DNA of 64,000 bases from Bombiscardovia coagulans (lineage in GTDB: Bacteria; Actinomycetota; Actinomycetes; Actinomycetales; Bifidobacteriaceae): contig NZ_MWWS01000004.1 in the NCBI RefSeq assembly GCF_002259585.1, positions 496,001 to 560,000 on the forward strand. Direction: 5' to 3'. Below the pieces are notes generated by a model that saw only the letters and a list, made by a program, of their open reading frames with translations, was not told the origin of the DNA and made no database searches. Below, in pieces: positions 1 to 9,290 of the stretch (position 1 is the stretch's first letter; each line of letters begins with the position of its first letter). The translations under genes were made by a program, and so were the position numbers.

Positions 1-1
1 T

Positions 2-1138
2 GCTGAATTTGTCATGATGGGTATCTTGCCCCAAACTGCCCAGGCCTTGCATGTCAGTATTCCGCAAGCAGGCAACTTTGTTTCATCCTACGCAATTGGT
101 GTATGCATAGGCACGCTCATGCTAGTTTTTGGCCGGAAAGTACCACCTAAGCGGCTGATTATTCTCTTTTTGTCCCTCATTGTCCTTGGTAATACCTTGT
201 CAGCTATTTCAGTGTCTTCCACCATGCTGATTGTTGCACGTTTTATTGCTGGACTGCCCCACGGTGCCTTCTTTGGTACCGCAGCCTATATTGCCAAATC
301 AACTGCTCAGCCAGGCAAGGAAGCCCGAGCTGTTTCAGTAACCATAACCGGACAAACCCTGGCTAATATGCTTGGTGTACCGGGCGGAACTTTGCTTGCT
401 GAATATGCCAGCTGGCGTCTCTCTTTCACTATTTTGGCAGTCTGGGGTGCAGCTACTATTTTCCTCTCCTTGGCATGGATTCCTGATATTCAGCCGGTTC
501 CAGACTCAGGTATCCGCGGACAGTTCCGCTTCCTCAAGCATCGTGGTCCGTGGGTCATTTTGCTAGCCGTTTTTACAGGCAATGCGGGTATTTTTTGTTG
601 GTGGAGCTACATCTCCCCATGGTTAACTCAGGTTGGAGGCTGGTCAAAAGGCGCAGTTTCTCTACTGATGATGCTCGCTGGATTTGGCATGGTTGTCGGC
701 GGTCTGGCGGGTGGTGCTCTCTCGGATCATTGGAGACATGCTGGCACAGCAGCCCTAGGACAGGGCATTTCCTGCTTAGGACTTACCTTGATTTTCTGTA
801 TTCCTGGCTCTCAGCTTTCTACTGCAATACTGACCTTCTGGGTTGCGTTTGGACTCTTCTTTATCTCCACACCCCAGCAAATCCTCATGGTTGAGGCTGG
901 ACAGGGAGGTGGTGAACTCATAGCTGGTGCAGCCATACAAGTAGCCTTCAACTTTGGTAACGCAGTCGGATCTTCTCTCGGAGGAAGCGCGCTGACGCTC
1001 AGTGGCATGAACTACCACTACCCTGCTTTAGCCGGGGCACCTCTGGCACTGTTAGCTGTCCTACTATTAGTGATCTACTCCTGGAAACTTGAAACCCAAA
1101 CAGACGCGGCAGAACGTCTCGAAACCGTAACAGTGTAA
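2..1138 (+). CDS. MFS efflux transporter, 5' end cut by the window
   Basis: The reading frame is open from the first bases, before any start codon, so the gene begins outside the window. The first residues (AEFVMMGILP) match the end of the first membrane helix in AraJ/drug-exporter type major facilitator proteins (usual form TEFVxMGLLP), so perhaps 20-25 residues are missing. About eleven further hydrophobic helices follow, with the motif-A-like stretch FGRKVPPKR after helix 2 and a short charged C-terminal tail. The family exports sugars, drugs or small metabolites by proton antiport; the substrate cannot be told from sequence. A TPR-DUF4037 gene follows on the same strand after 54 bp with its own strong ribosome binding site. 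Confidence 0.85.
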   Translation, partial: AEFVMMGILPQTAQALHVSIPQAGNFVSSYAIGVCIGTLMLVFGRKVPPKRLIILFLSLIVLGNTLSAISVSSTMLIVARFIAGLPHGAFFGTAAYIAKSTAQPGKEARAVSVTITGQTLANMLGVPGGTLLAEYASWRLSFTILAVWGAATIFLSLAWIPDIQPVPDSGIRGQFRFLKHRGPWVILLAVFTGNAGIFCWWSYISPWLTQVGGWSKGAVSLLMMLAGFGMVVGGLAGGALSDHWRHAGTAALGQGISCLGLTLIFCIPGSQLSTAILTFWVAFGLFFISTPQQILMVEAGQGGGELIAGAAIQVAFNFGNAVGSSLGGSALTLSGMNYHYPALAGAPLALLAVLLLVIYSWKLETQTDAAERLETVTV

Positions 1139-1192
1139 CTCTCTGCCTGACCGAATAAGATAGAAGGATATTGGCTACGCTAAGGAGGCTTT

Positions 1193-3211
1193 ATGCCCAA
1201 CGACAGCATGGAACAAGCATCCTACTTGCATGAAGACGGTAGTTTTGACAGCTCGGCTTTTATGCAACAATTGGATACCTTCTTCAACTCCGAGCAGGCA
1301 AACGAAGACATTGAAACATACCTCCTTCAAGCCCTAGCAGAAGCTGAAAATGCTGGAGATAATGCTGGACTACTCACAGTCCTCAATGAAGTAATGGGCT
1401 TCTACCGTTCTCGCGGTCGCCACGAAGACAACATGTGGATGATTCAACGTTCCTTAGAACTAGCAGCAAAAATGCAGCTAGAAGGCACCGAAGCTTGGAT
1501 AACCACCTTAATAAATGCCGCTACAGGTCTTCGCGCTGCTGGACGTTACGAACAAGCAGAAGACCTATACCAGCAAGCTCTGGCTTCGGCAGAAAAACGC
1601 TTGGCTCCTAGCGACCGAAAATTGGCTGCCCTTCACAACAATCTGTCCATGCTTTACAGCGATACTGGACGCCCAGAACAAAGTAGTCGCGAACTCGAAA
1701 AGGCATTGGCTATTCTCACTGGCTCTTCACCTAACCCTGAGCAAGATATCGATCTAGCATCCACACACGCCAACCTAGCTCTGTCCATGCTCGCACAAGC
1801 AACTCAAGAGGATCAAGTTAACCAAAACATGCTCCTAGATACCGCTAGCGAGCATGCTGCTCAAGCCTTACGGATCTATCAAGCCGGACACTTGGTAAGT
1901 CACCCCCACTATGCTTCAGCTTTAGCTAGCTACGCACAAGTAGCTCACGCGCAAGGCGCATATAGCAAAGCCGCTGCCGCTTACCAAGAAGCACTGAACA
2001 TCATTAGCCTTAACTACGGCCAGTCGAGTGACGCCTACCGCATCACGAGCCAGAATCTCAAGCAGGCCCTGGGGGACGCACAGGCAGCCGGCCAGTCCGT
2101 AGAAGCATTAGATACGACAACAACCAAACCAACTAATGGTCCTGCATATCGAGCAGAAAAAGCAATGCATCAAAACCAACAAGCACAGACACAATCTCGA
2201 ATGACCGGTCTCAAACTGGCTCGTGCTTACTGGGAGCAGTATGGCAAACCCCTGCTTGAAAACAAGTACCCGGAATACGTAGGCAGAATTGCGGCTGGAC
2301 TAGTTGGGCATGGATCTGAATGCTATGGGTTCGACGATGAATTCTCACAAGACCATGATTATGGTCCAGGTTTTTGCCTCTGGCTTACGCGAGAGGACTA
2401 TGACATTATCGGCGACGACCTCCAAGCCGATTACAATGCTCTTCCTAGCACCTTCATGGGTTATGGTCCCCGTCAGCATAGCGTGAGAGCTAAGGGTAGC
2501 AATAAGCGTGTGGGAGTGTTTGAAATCGGAGATTTCTTTGCCTCAATTACTGGCTTTCAGCAGGCTCCCCCACAAGATGCTCCTCACGAATGGATGCTGG
2601 TCGATGAAGCAACCCTAGCGGCTGCTACCAATGGTGAAGTGTTTGCCGACCCTCTAGGAGCCTTCCTCCAGACACAGCAAGGATTTCAGTCAATGCCCGA
2701 CGACGTCCGTTTTTCCCTTATCTCCCGTCGGTTGGGCATGATGAGTCAGAGTGGACAGTACAACTTCCGTCGTATGATTGATCGAGGAGACGGCCCTGCT
2801 GCTTGGCTATCGATAAGCGAATTCACTAAAGCCACTGCCTCTCTCATGTTCCTCATCAATAACCCTCTGACTGTAGGCTACCTACCTTATTACAAGTGGC
2901 AATTTGCAGCGCTTAGGGAAATCAGCGGGCGCATAGCTACCCGTCTGAGCCAAGTACCTCAGGAGCTTGAAACCCTCTTACAACTGGCATCAGCAGCCTG
3001 CTTTGGAGGCGCAGGCTTTGGCGAAGGTGGCAGGGGTGCTGCACCATCCATTGATCGCATCCAAAACGAAATTGATCTCATCTGCCAGCAAACTATTGAA
3101 GAACTCCAGGCAGAAGGCCTCACTACTTCTCATGAAACGTTCTTAGAATGGCAGCGCCCCTACATCGAAGCTCACATCACCAGTAATGCACCAATCCTGC
3201 ACAGTTTATAA
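1193..3211 (+). CDS. TPR-repeat protein with C-terminal DUF4037 (nucleotidyltransferase-like) domain
   Basis: 672 residues. The start is set by AAGGAGG placed 5-6 bases before ATG. Residues about 40-300 are helical tetratricopeptide repeats (for example AAGRYEQAEDLYQQALASAE and the QGAYSKAAAAYQEAL unit). From about residue 335 the protein matches DUF4037. Near residues 370-390 it carries a Gly-Ser, then DDEFSQDHDYG, which resembles the GS...DxD metal site of nucleotidyltransferase-fold enzymes. No substrate is known for DUF4037. A gene for DUF4125, which in my recollection is often adjacent to or fused with DUF4037, lies 3.2 kb downstream on the same strand, separated by a minus-strand ABC operon. 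A role as a nucleotide- or aminoglycoside-type transferase is inference only. Confidence 0.8.
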   Translation: MPNDSMEQASYLHEDGSFDSSAFMQQLDTFFNSEQANEDIETYLLQALAEAENAGDNAGLLTVLNEVMGFYRSRGRHEDNMWMIQRSLELAAKMQLEGTEAWITTLINAATGLRAAGRYEQAEDLYQQALASAEKRLAPSDRKLAALHNNLSMLYSDTGRPEQSSRELEKALAILTGSSPNPEQDIDLASTHANLALSMLAQATQEDQVNQNMLLDTASEHAAQALRIYQAGHLVSHPHYASALASYAQVAHAQGAYSKAAAAYQEALNIISLNYGQSSDAYRITSQNLKQALGDAQAAGQSVEALDTTTTKPTNGPAYRAEKAMHQNQQAQTQSRMTGLKLARAYWEQYGKPLLENKYPEYVGRIAAGLVGHGSECYGFDDEFSQDHDYGPGFCLWLTREDYDIIGDDLQADYNALPSTFMGYGPRQHSVRAKGSNKRVGVFEIGDFFASITGFQQAPPQDAPHEWMLVDEATLAAATNGEVFADPLGAFLQTQQGFQSMPDDVRFSLISRRLGMMSQSGQYNFRRMIDRGDGPAAWLSISEFTKATASLMFLINNPLTVGYLPYYKWQFAALREISGRIATRLSQVPQELETLLQLASAACFGGAGFGEGGRGAAPSIDRIQNEIDLICQQTIEELQAEGLTTSHETFLEWQRPYIEAHITSNAPILHSL

Positions 3212-3260
3212 TCACTGGAACATGCGTTGAGGGCATTACTGGTGAGGCTCTCATACACTT

Positions 3261-3890
3261 TCAGTGTTGAAGAATCCCGTCATGCATGCTATAAATCTCG
3301 TCTGCAATCTTATGTAATTCGTCACTGTGATGAGTCGCAACAATAATTGTTTTACCTAAATCACGCTGATGGTCCATTTCATTCAGGAACTGTGAGACAG
3401 AATCCTGATCCAAACCATTGGTCGGCTCATCTAAGAGTATGAGGTTCTGGTGCTCCATCAGAGCCTGCACTATCGCTAGTTTCTGCCTCATTCCTAGCGA
3501 ATAAGATTTAACCTTTTTATCACGGTGCTCGTCCAGGCCAAAAACGGTCAGAAGCCGATGGGTTTCCTCTTCATCGAATGCCTGATTAATCCCGGCAAGG
3601 TACTTCAGGTTCTGCATGCCTGTCTCTGAGTCCACAAAGCCCGGGGTCTCAATAATGGCACCGACATTTTCCGGCAACTTCCGGTTAAACTCAACGAGCT
3701 TCCCATCGATAGTAATGCGCCCTTGAGTTGGTCTAATAAACCCGCATATGGCACGTAGTAGCATGGTCTTACCAGAACCATTCGGACCTACCACACCGTA
3801 AATTCGACCTTTATCAAAATCTGCATTCACATCCTGCAGCACCGGCCTATTCTTGATAGTTTTTGAGAGTTCAGATACTTGTACGTACAT
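3261..3890 (-). CDS. ABC transporter ATP-binding protein
   Basis: 209 residues, a single ATPase domain: Walker A GPNGSGKT near residues 36-43, signature SLGMRQKLAI, Walker B LILLDEPTNGLD and the H-loop VATHHSDE. The SLGMRQ form of the signature is typical of exporter ATPases of the CcmA/drug-resistance/bacteriocin-immunity type rather than importers. It is the last gene of a four-gene minus-strand operon, 33 bp after the third membrane subunit, and powers those subunits. Substrate unknown; a peptide or lipid exporter is the best guess from the family. Confidence 0.85.
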   Translation of the reverse strand: MYVQVSELSKTIKNRPVLQDVNADFDKGRIYGVVGPNGSGKTMLLRAICGFIRPTQGRITIDGKLVEFNRKLPENVGAIIETPGFVDSETGMQNLKYLAGINQAFDEEETHRLLTVFGLDEHRDKKVKSYSLGMRQKLAIVQALMEHQNLILLDEPTNGLDQDSVSQFLNEMDHQRDLGKTIIVATHHSDELHKIADEIYSMHDGILQH

Positions 3891-3923
3891 ACTATTTCCT
3901 TAGATAGTGACTGATGAGGGTTA

Positions 3924-4586
3924 TCAGATTATTTGTAAACGACTAAAAGCAAACGCGTTAGCAGCAATGAGGACAAGTGCCAAGACACCGTACACTGGTA
4001 CCCAGTGAGGCAGATAAACCGCATCTTGTATAAGCCAACGCAAGAGCGGATTCAGGCATAACACTAATCCATATAGAACAAGGGCTGAAATGTAACCAGC
4101 AGCCCTATTGTCTAGAAGGTAACCGAAGTTGGATACCAGCATGAGCAGGATCAGGGTAAATTGAGCGCACAAGGAAGTGCTTAGAAGGGTCTTTGCATTG
4201 CAATCTGGTATGACCAAGAATGCAATCCACACCTGTATGCCTGTATATACTGCCGAATACACGAACAAGATAGCCAGGTAACGACAAAAGTGAGCGGGGC
4301 CCCGCCTCCTCCGTATATAGATCAAGCTATCGGGAATGCTTAAATACTCAGAAAATATCTCTAATGGCAGCGCTACTCCACAAACTACGAAGAGTATAGG
4401 ATACATGTTTTCTACCAGAGGAGGGGTAAACGAATCTACAGCAGGCCGAAATGCACCTACAAAGATACTGGACGGCATTGTTTTAGCATAGTATTGCCAC
4501 ACTAGAATGGCATAAACCGCTAGGAGGAGCAATCTCATTCCGTTATTGCGCCTCATAAGTGCGAATAATTGGTTATATGTCCGCAT
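3924..4586 (-). CDS. ABC-2 type permease subunit, membrane protein
   Basis: 220 residues with about six hydrophobic helices and little else; it starts with a short basic segment (MRTYNQLFALMRRNNG) before helix 1. No enzymatic motif is visible. It begins 2 bp after the stop of the preceding membrane gene and is followed by the ATPase, so it is almost certainly one of the membrane subunits of the exporter. Assignment to the ABC-2 superfamily rests on context and topology, not on a recognisable motif. Confidence 0.65.
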   Translation of the reverse strand: MRTYNQLFALMRRNNGMRLLLLAVYAILVWQYYAKTMPSSIFVGAFRPAVDSFTPPLVENMYPILFVVCGVALPLEIFSEYLSIPDSLIYIRRRRGPAHFCRYLAILFVYSAVYTGIQVWIAFLVIPDCNAKTLLSTSLCAQFTLILLMLVSNFGYLLDNRAAGYISALVLYGLVLCLNPLLRWLIQDAVYLPHWVPVYGVLALVLIAANAFAFSRLQII

Positions 4587-4588
4587 AT

Positions 4589-5290
4589 CTACACTCCCAA
4601 GTGGTCCTTGTGTTCAAAGGCTTCTAAGCTAGCAAATATCAGCAGTAGGCACAGACCGATGAAAGGAATAATTTGTTGGGTAAGAGCAAGCGACCAAGAT
4701 CTGTCATCTATTGGATACCAGAAGTAAAAAGCAACTCTCACTGCATCTCCTGGTAAAACTGTGAGCACAAAATTAGCTACCACTATTAGACCAATGAGTA
4801 CTGATGTGGTCAGACCCCAAGGTAGCCCGCAGCAAATAAACAGGAGCTCAATCAAACACATGGTCATTGCCAAAATAAATAATCGCGTCCCAAACAAGAG
4901 CAGCATGGAACAATCACTGAGCGATAAACTATGGGAATACACTACATACTCAAGAAAGACAAACACAACGACATTAGCTGCACTACTCAATACAGAAACA
5001 CAAGGCACAGAACACAGATTGCTGTAGAACTCTGTTCGAGGGTCTCGACGCAGCAAATCAAAGGCTCCATAATGCGTACTCAGCAGGTAGAACAGCATTA
5101 AAGCAAACGGAGTAATAGCAACCGGGGCAGACGTCATTATAAATCCACCTGTGTCTTCTTGAACAGACCCCTTTGTGTTAAAGACAACAGTTGCCACACC
5201 ATACAGAATGCAACACAGAGAAGCAACACCAACCAGCCATTTGCTGACCCGTGAAGATCGTTGGAAGGCTATAACCATGTTAGAGAACAT
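4589..5290 (-). CDS. ABC transporter membrane subunit
   Basis: 233 residues, about six membrane helices. AGGAG lies five bases upstream of the ATG at 5290; an in-frame GTG one codon earlier is too close to it. The first 11 bases overlap the 3' end of the previous gene, implying translational coupling. No motif beyond hydrophobic segments can be recognised; the N-terminal basic stretch FQRSSRVSKW precedes helix 1. Likely a partner permease of the two neighbouring membrane proteins. Confidence 0.65.
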   Translation of the reverse strand: MFSNMVIAFQRSSRVSKWLVGVASLCCILYGVATVVFNTKGSVQEDTGGFIMTSAPVAITPFALMLFYLLSTHYGAFDLLRRDPRTEFYSNLCSVPCVSVLSSAANVVVFVFLEYVVYSHSLSLSDCSMLLLFGTRLFILAMTMCLIELLFICCGLPWGLTTSVLIGLIVVANFVLTVLPGDAVRVAFYFWYPIDDRSWSLALTQQIIPFIGLCLLLIFASLEAFEHKDHLGV

Positions 5291-6131
5291 CACGGCTCCT
5301 GTCTATGAGCCGGGCCGTAACTGCAATGAGGCCAGCACCCAGAAGTGTCATTACGAAACCCACGATGTTCTGATTCCGCGGTCCACTATCTCCAGTTCCT
5401 AATGCAAAATGCAGGTAAAGGTTATGACTCCATTGTTCTGGTATCACCCAATTTGTGAGCGCAGGAACTACCCATACTAGCAAGCTGAGAAGGAAGGGAA
5501 CAAAAAGCTCAACATATCGATAGCGGGTAAAGAGTGATGCACTCATTGCAATCACCGATAATGCCGCTGAAACAGAGAATACAAGGAGCACTGACACTAT
5601 GATGAACAGAACTTGATTCTGCTTATACAGGGGGTACAGCCAAGACTCAGGATCAATAAGCATAAAATGATCCGTGCTCAATGATTTAACAGCAGCCTCA
5701 CCATCGATAAAGGATAAATTGGGGGTTTTCAAGGCAGATAGTAACAGGTTCAGTAGAAGAGGCAGAACCCCACCGAAACCACCAAGAAGGAAGCTGGCCA
5801 CAGTTAACGTATTGAGCGTTGCGCTTCGTCCTTCGCGCACAAGCACATTTTGCAAACGTCCACTATGACGTTCAACTGCGAGAACACTACCACCCAAAAG
5901 CGCAGCCAGAAAGGGCAGTATAAACAGATACAAAGCCGTGCCAGTTCCATCAATACTATAGAGCATCACCCCACGCAAGAATGTAGGAGCACTGTCAGCA
6001 ATGACATATCCTGCGTGAACAGTGGTCCAATACTGGAGTCCAATCAAGAGAACTGCTACAACAACAATCACCGCCATGCGCAAGCTGAGCACATTTGAGA
6101 TCAGCTTCCGCCGTAATAACGGCCAATTCAT
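5280..6131 (-). CDS. ABC-2 type permease subunit, first gene of the exporter operon
   Basis: 283 residues with about six membrane helices. The segment GGSVLAVERHSGRLQNVLVREGR after helix 2 resembles the cytoplasmic loop of ABC-2 permeases (the usual form is ERExGTLxxLLxxPxxR). A good ribosome binding site (AAGGAGAT) precedes ATG at 6131. The gene heads the operon 6131 to 3261: three different membrane subunits and one ATPase, a layout like bacteriocin or lantibiotic immunity exporters (LanFEG), although no precursor peptide or modification gene is near. Confidence 0.7.
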   Translation of the reverse strand: MNWPLLRRKLISNVLSLRMAVIVVVAVLLIGLQYWTTVHAGYVIADSAPTFLRGVMLYSIDGTGTALYLFILPFLAALLGGSVLAVERHSGRLQNVLVREGRSATLNTLTVASFLLGGFGGVLPLLLNLLLSALKTPNLSFIDGEAAVKSLSTDHFMLIDPESWLYPLYKQNQVLFIIVSVLLVFSVSAALSVIAMSASLFTRYRYVELFVPFLLSLLVWVVPALTNWVIPEQWSHNLYLHFALGTGDSGPRNQNIVGFVMTLLGAGLIAVTARLIDRSRDVL

Positions 6132-6434
6132 ACCATCTCCTTCCTATATCAACTTTGATACAGCAAATGCAATCCAACTACAGTCTCAATCAAACGTTGC
6201 CAGAATCACCGTAGATTGATTACCGCATACCCCTTCGATTTGCTGCTATAGGCTTATATCACCGGTAGTCTACCAAACAGCTAACTTGCTTAGCAACAAC
6301 CCAGCAGGCACATAAGTAAGCACGCTAAGCTAGAAGCAGCAACATTAAAGTCATTACAATATTGAGAAAAGCAACATTCATCATTCAGAATCAACCTAAG
6401 TTCAAAACCTTACTAGCACAGGAAAAGAGCAGAG
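6132..6434. other. Intergenic region between the ABC operon and the DUF4125 gene
   Basis: 303 bp between divergent genes. It must hold the promoter of the minus-strand ABC operon and that of the DUF4125 gene. No clear -35/-10 pair, operator or small gene could be picked out by eye. Confidence 0.4.
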
Positions 6435-7100
6435 ATGACAGCGTCAAGTCTTGACCGCATTCTGAGCATACACATGGACTCTCCTAATGATGACGACCTA
6501 CGCGAGCAGATTGTCAAACATGAGTGGGCACAGTTCCAGCAGGTCACCAACGAAGGCGGCCGAGCCAACTGCCAGGGGAATTGGCCGACCTTCCACCAGA
6601 TGCGTTTCAGCCAATTCGCTACCTGGCCCCATAAGTTGTTAGCAAGCTACTCGAATGATCTAGATCAAGCAGATACAGAAGGCCGCAACCTCCTCACAGA
6701 GAAGTACGCTCGCATGATGGAGTCCACAGCTCCAGATGAATACCAAAAGCACATAGCACCCTTCATACCTAAGTTAGGCATTGAACGTCAGAGCCAGCAA
6801 GAACGCATTATTAACCAGCAGGTAAGGTGGGCACAGGACTTTCGCGACCGCTACCCTACTGTAGGACAAACAATGAGGGTCTTGCGTACAGCAGATGATA
6901 CACCAGAGGATACTTCGTTTGAAACATACTTACGAGGGGAACTGTCTACATATTCCTCGCAAACCTTCCAGTTATATGATGCGTTTATTGTCCAACTAGC
7001 TTCCTTAGACATTAACCTTACAGAGGCTACAGTGCTAGAAACAGTTAGACTCGCAGGGTATGAGAACCTGGACCAGGCAGAGGCGGCCCAAGGTATCTGA
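6435..7100 (+). CDS. DUF4125 family protein
   Basis: 221 residues, no signal peptide or membrane segment, so cytoplasmic. The N-terminal third has the hallmark of DUF4125: EWAQFQQVTNEGG, then CQGNWPTFHQMRFSQF with invariant-looking Trp, Gly-Gly, Cys-Gln and the MRxSQF motif. Function is unknown. The same-strand TPR-DUF4037 gene ends at 3211; I recall the two domains as neighbours or fusions in other Firmicutes and bifidobacteria, so the ABC operon at 3261-6131 may have been inserted between them. The ATG is preceded by a purine-rich stretch (GGAAAAGAGCAGAG). Confidence 0.75.
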   Translation: MTASSLDRILSIHMDSPNDDDLREQIVKHEWAQFQQVTNEGGRANCQGNWPTFHQMRFSQFATWPHKLLASYSNDLDQADTEGRNLLTEKYARMMESTAPDEYQKHIAPFIPKLGIERQSQQERIINQQVRWAQDFRDRYPTVGQTMRVLRTADDTPEDTSFETYLRGELSTYSSQTFQLYDAFIVQLASLDINLTEATVLETVRLAGYENLDQAEAAQGI

Positions 7101-7137
7101 GACTATCCAGGGGCACCCCTTGTGTAACAGTTAATTT

Positions 7138-8778
7138 GTGCACAAAGTAAAGCGTCTAGCTATATTTCTACTAACGTTCACGGTTCTTTTGGCCATTGTT
7201 GCTGGTTTGGGTTCAGCAACTACCCCCTCTTGGGAGGTGTCCAAAAATACCGACCATGTCAAGGTTGCAACTGCTGATACCACCATTGCATCACAACTTG
7301 GCAGCACCAGTTTAGAAGGCAGCTACCGCACCAAAGAAACCAAAACTACCGTCCGCCTAGCTCCTCATGTTTCTGTTAACGCCATTATTCGCGAACCAGT
7401 CAATGCACCTGCCAATCATCCAGCTTGTCTTTTCATACATGGGGCAGGTACAGGTTTATCATCACAAGTATATGGCGACCTGGCTTCTGCCTTAGCTTCA
7501 GCAGGAATTACCACATTAGTTCCGGATAAGCGTATGGATACTTATACTACCTTGCACCGCGATTACCAAGGTATGGCTGAAGATTATACGAAGTCGTTAG
7601 CTATACTTCGTACATGGCCTGGTGTAGATCCCAGCAAAACCGGTTTGTATGCTGAGTCCGAAGGCACATGGGTTTCTTCTGTCATGACAGCACAAGATCC
7701 CAGCATCGCTTTCTCAATTCTGACCTCAGCCCCAATATACCCAGGCCGCAGGCAAATGCCTATGGCCATAACTTCGTACTTAAATCAGATTCACGCTCCT
7801 CAGGGTGTACAAGCCATCATTCCAAAATTGCTAGGCATGAATTTTAGTCCCTTGGGACTGGAATACGCTGATTTTAATGCCTTACCGTATTGGAATCAGC
7901 TCAAAGTTCCAGCCCTTCTCAACTACGGAACCGAAGATACTTCTATGCCTATTGAGCAAGGGACACTAGAGCTTTTAAAGCGTGCTCGTTCATCGAATAA
8001 CACTAATGTGACAGTACGGTACTATAACACTAACCATCAGATGCGAGTTGGCAGTCAGCTCCCCCAAGCCAACCTTCCCTTAGACGACCACTACACACAT
8101 AATTTAGAGGCTTGGATTGGTGCTGTCTGCCAGGGAACGAAGACTTCGGATTGGGCAACTCCACTCATTGCCGGCACCCAGCCCCAGCAGCATTTTAGTG
8201 TACCTGCACACCCGCAACCTGGCCTCTTCAAATCTCTAGGAACATTGATCGCTTTGCTGGCTGCCAGCCTCATCTTCAACCTGTTAGCTGTCATCGGTGC
8301 TGTGATGATAGCTCTTTGCCGATTATTCAACCGTTCTCAGTCATCCATGAAACGTTATCGTTTTGGTACACATCTTCCACTCCTACTGGCATCACAGGGG
8401 TTGGCAAGTTTCCTTATGCTGGTGGCCTGCTCAGCTTACATTGCCCTAGTCATGGTACATGCGTTGACGCTCTCACCATTAAGCGACAACCAGGTTCAAC
8501 TGTGGGTAATAGTGAAAGCGCTGAGCCTACTTCCCCTTGTCCTTCTTGCAGCACTCATCGAGCATGTACTCAATGCGGCTGTCATGCAAAGAGCTGGTCG
8601 CGCGCACCTTGAGGGCAAACATGCGTCAGCAACTTCCGGCATGGGCAACTATGGATTCACTAGCCAAACACCCATCATAGCTAGAGGTTGGGGGCATTGG
8701 ATCGTCTTTGCTCTTGCAATAGGCGGCAGTCTGGCCTGCCTGTGCTGCTTGTCCTTTTGGGGAATGTATAGCTTTTAG
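7138..8778 (+). CDS. Alpha/beta hydrolase with C-terminal membrane domain
   Basis: 546 residues from a GTG start with only a weak ribosome binding site. Residues 7-26 form an N-terminal hydrophobic helix or signal anchor. The next 300 residues are an alpha/beta hydrolase: oxyanion segment HGAGTG (101-106), nucleophile elbow YAESEG with Ser174, Asp267 in YGTEDTS and His300 in NTNHQM as the probable triad. About four hydrophobic helices occupy residues 350-545. The hydrolase domain is likely on the outer face of the membrane. Substrate unknown; an esterase or a lipid or peptidoglycan modification role is possible. The stop is 2 bp from the stop of the convergent neighbour. Confidence 0.75.
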   Translation: MHKVKRLAIFLLTFTVLLAIVAGLGSATTPSWEVSKNTDHVKVATADTTIASQLGSTSLEGSYRTKETKTTVRLAPHVSVNAIIREPVNAPANHPACLFIHGAGTGLSSQVYGDLASALASAGITTLVPDKRMDTYTTLHRDYQGMAEDYTKSLAILRTWPGVDPSKTGLYAESEGTWVSSVMTAQDPSIAFSILTSAPIYPGRRQMPMAITSYLNQIHAPQGVQAIIPKLLGMNFSPLGLEYADFNALPYWNQLKVPALLNYGTEDTSMPIEQGTLELLKRARSSNNTNVTVRYYNTNHQMRVGSQLPQANLPLDDHYTHNLEAWIGAVCQGTKTSDWATPLIAGTQPQQHFSVPAHPQPGLFKSLGTLIALLAASLIFNLLAVIGAVMIALCRLFNRSQSSMKRYRFGTHLPLLLASQGLASFLMLVACSAYIALVMVHALTLSPLSDNQVQLWVIVKALSLLPLVLLAALIEHVLNAAVMQRAGRAHLEGKHASATSGMGNYGFTSQTPIIARGWGHWIVFALAIGGSLACLCCLSFWGMYSF

Positions 8779-8780
8779 TC

Positions 8781-9290
8781 CTATTGACGATTTCTACGAG
8801 ACCTTAACCAGTTGGACAGTCCCCATATCAAGGAGATGAGTAGTAGGAAGACGCCAATAGAGCCACTAGCGAGAGCCACTAAGAATCCTAGATTGACGGC
8901 AGAGCCAAGATGTTCAATCCATGGCAACCCAATACCTAATAGCAAGCAGCCTAAACCTACCACAGCTACCGTTATACCCCATATAATAGTTGCTGGACTT
9001 GGTCCGAGAGATGGTACTGCTAATACTTGATTACCCGAAGACACTTGATCAGCATATGCAGCTGACGCTACATCGTTTAGTGGTAGCTGAGCATGGTTCT
9101 GGCTCGTAGGAATGTCGTGTGAGTTGAGTTGCTGGGTTGTACTGGTATCTTCGGCACTTACATGAGGTGCGGTTTCAGATTGCTGTATTTCTTCCGTTTC
9201 AGGAGCAATCAGGTCCTGCGCATCTGTTGCCTTGTTTGTACTACCCTGTCCTATCAGTTGTGTTGGTTCTTCTTGCTCACTCATCATCAT
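8781..9290 (-). CDS. Hypothetical membrane protein next to the PspC gene
   Basis: 169 residues. The first 90 are acidic and rich in Gln, Thr and Ser with no fold suggested; two hydrophobic helices (about 101-124 and 131-156) follow and the protein ends in a basic tail (LRSRRNRQ). Its start overlaps the last 14 bases of the PspC gene (ATG codons lie inside the DDDE-stop end of that gene), so the two are translationally coupled. No family recognised; probably an accessory of the envelope-stress locus. Confidence 0.65.
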   Translation of the reverse strand: MMMSEQEEPTQLIGQGSTNKATDAQDLIAPETEEIQQSETAPHVSAEDTSTTQQLNSHDIPTSQNHAQLPLNDVASAAYADQVSSGNQVLAVPSLGPSPATIIWGITVAVVGLGCLLLGIGLPWIEHLGSAVNLGFLVALASGSIGVFLLLISLIWGLSNWLRSRRNRQ

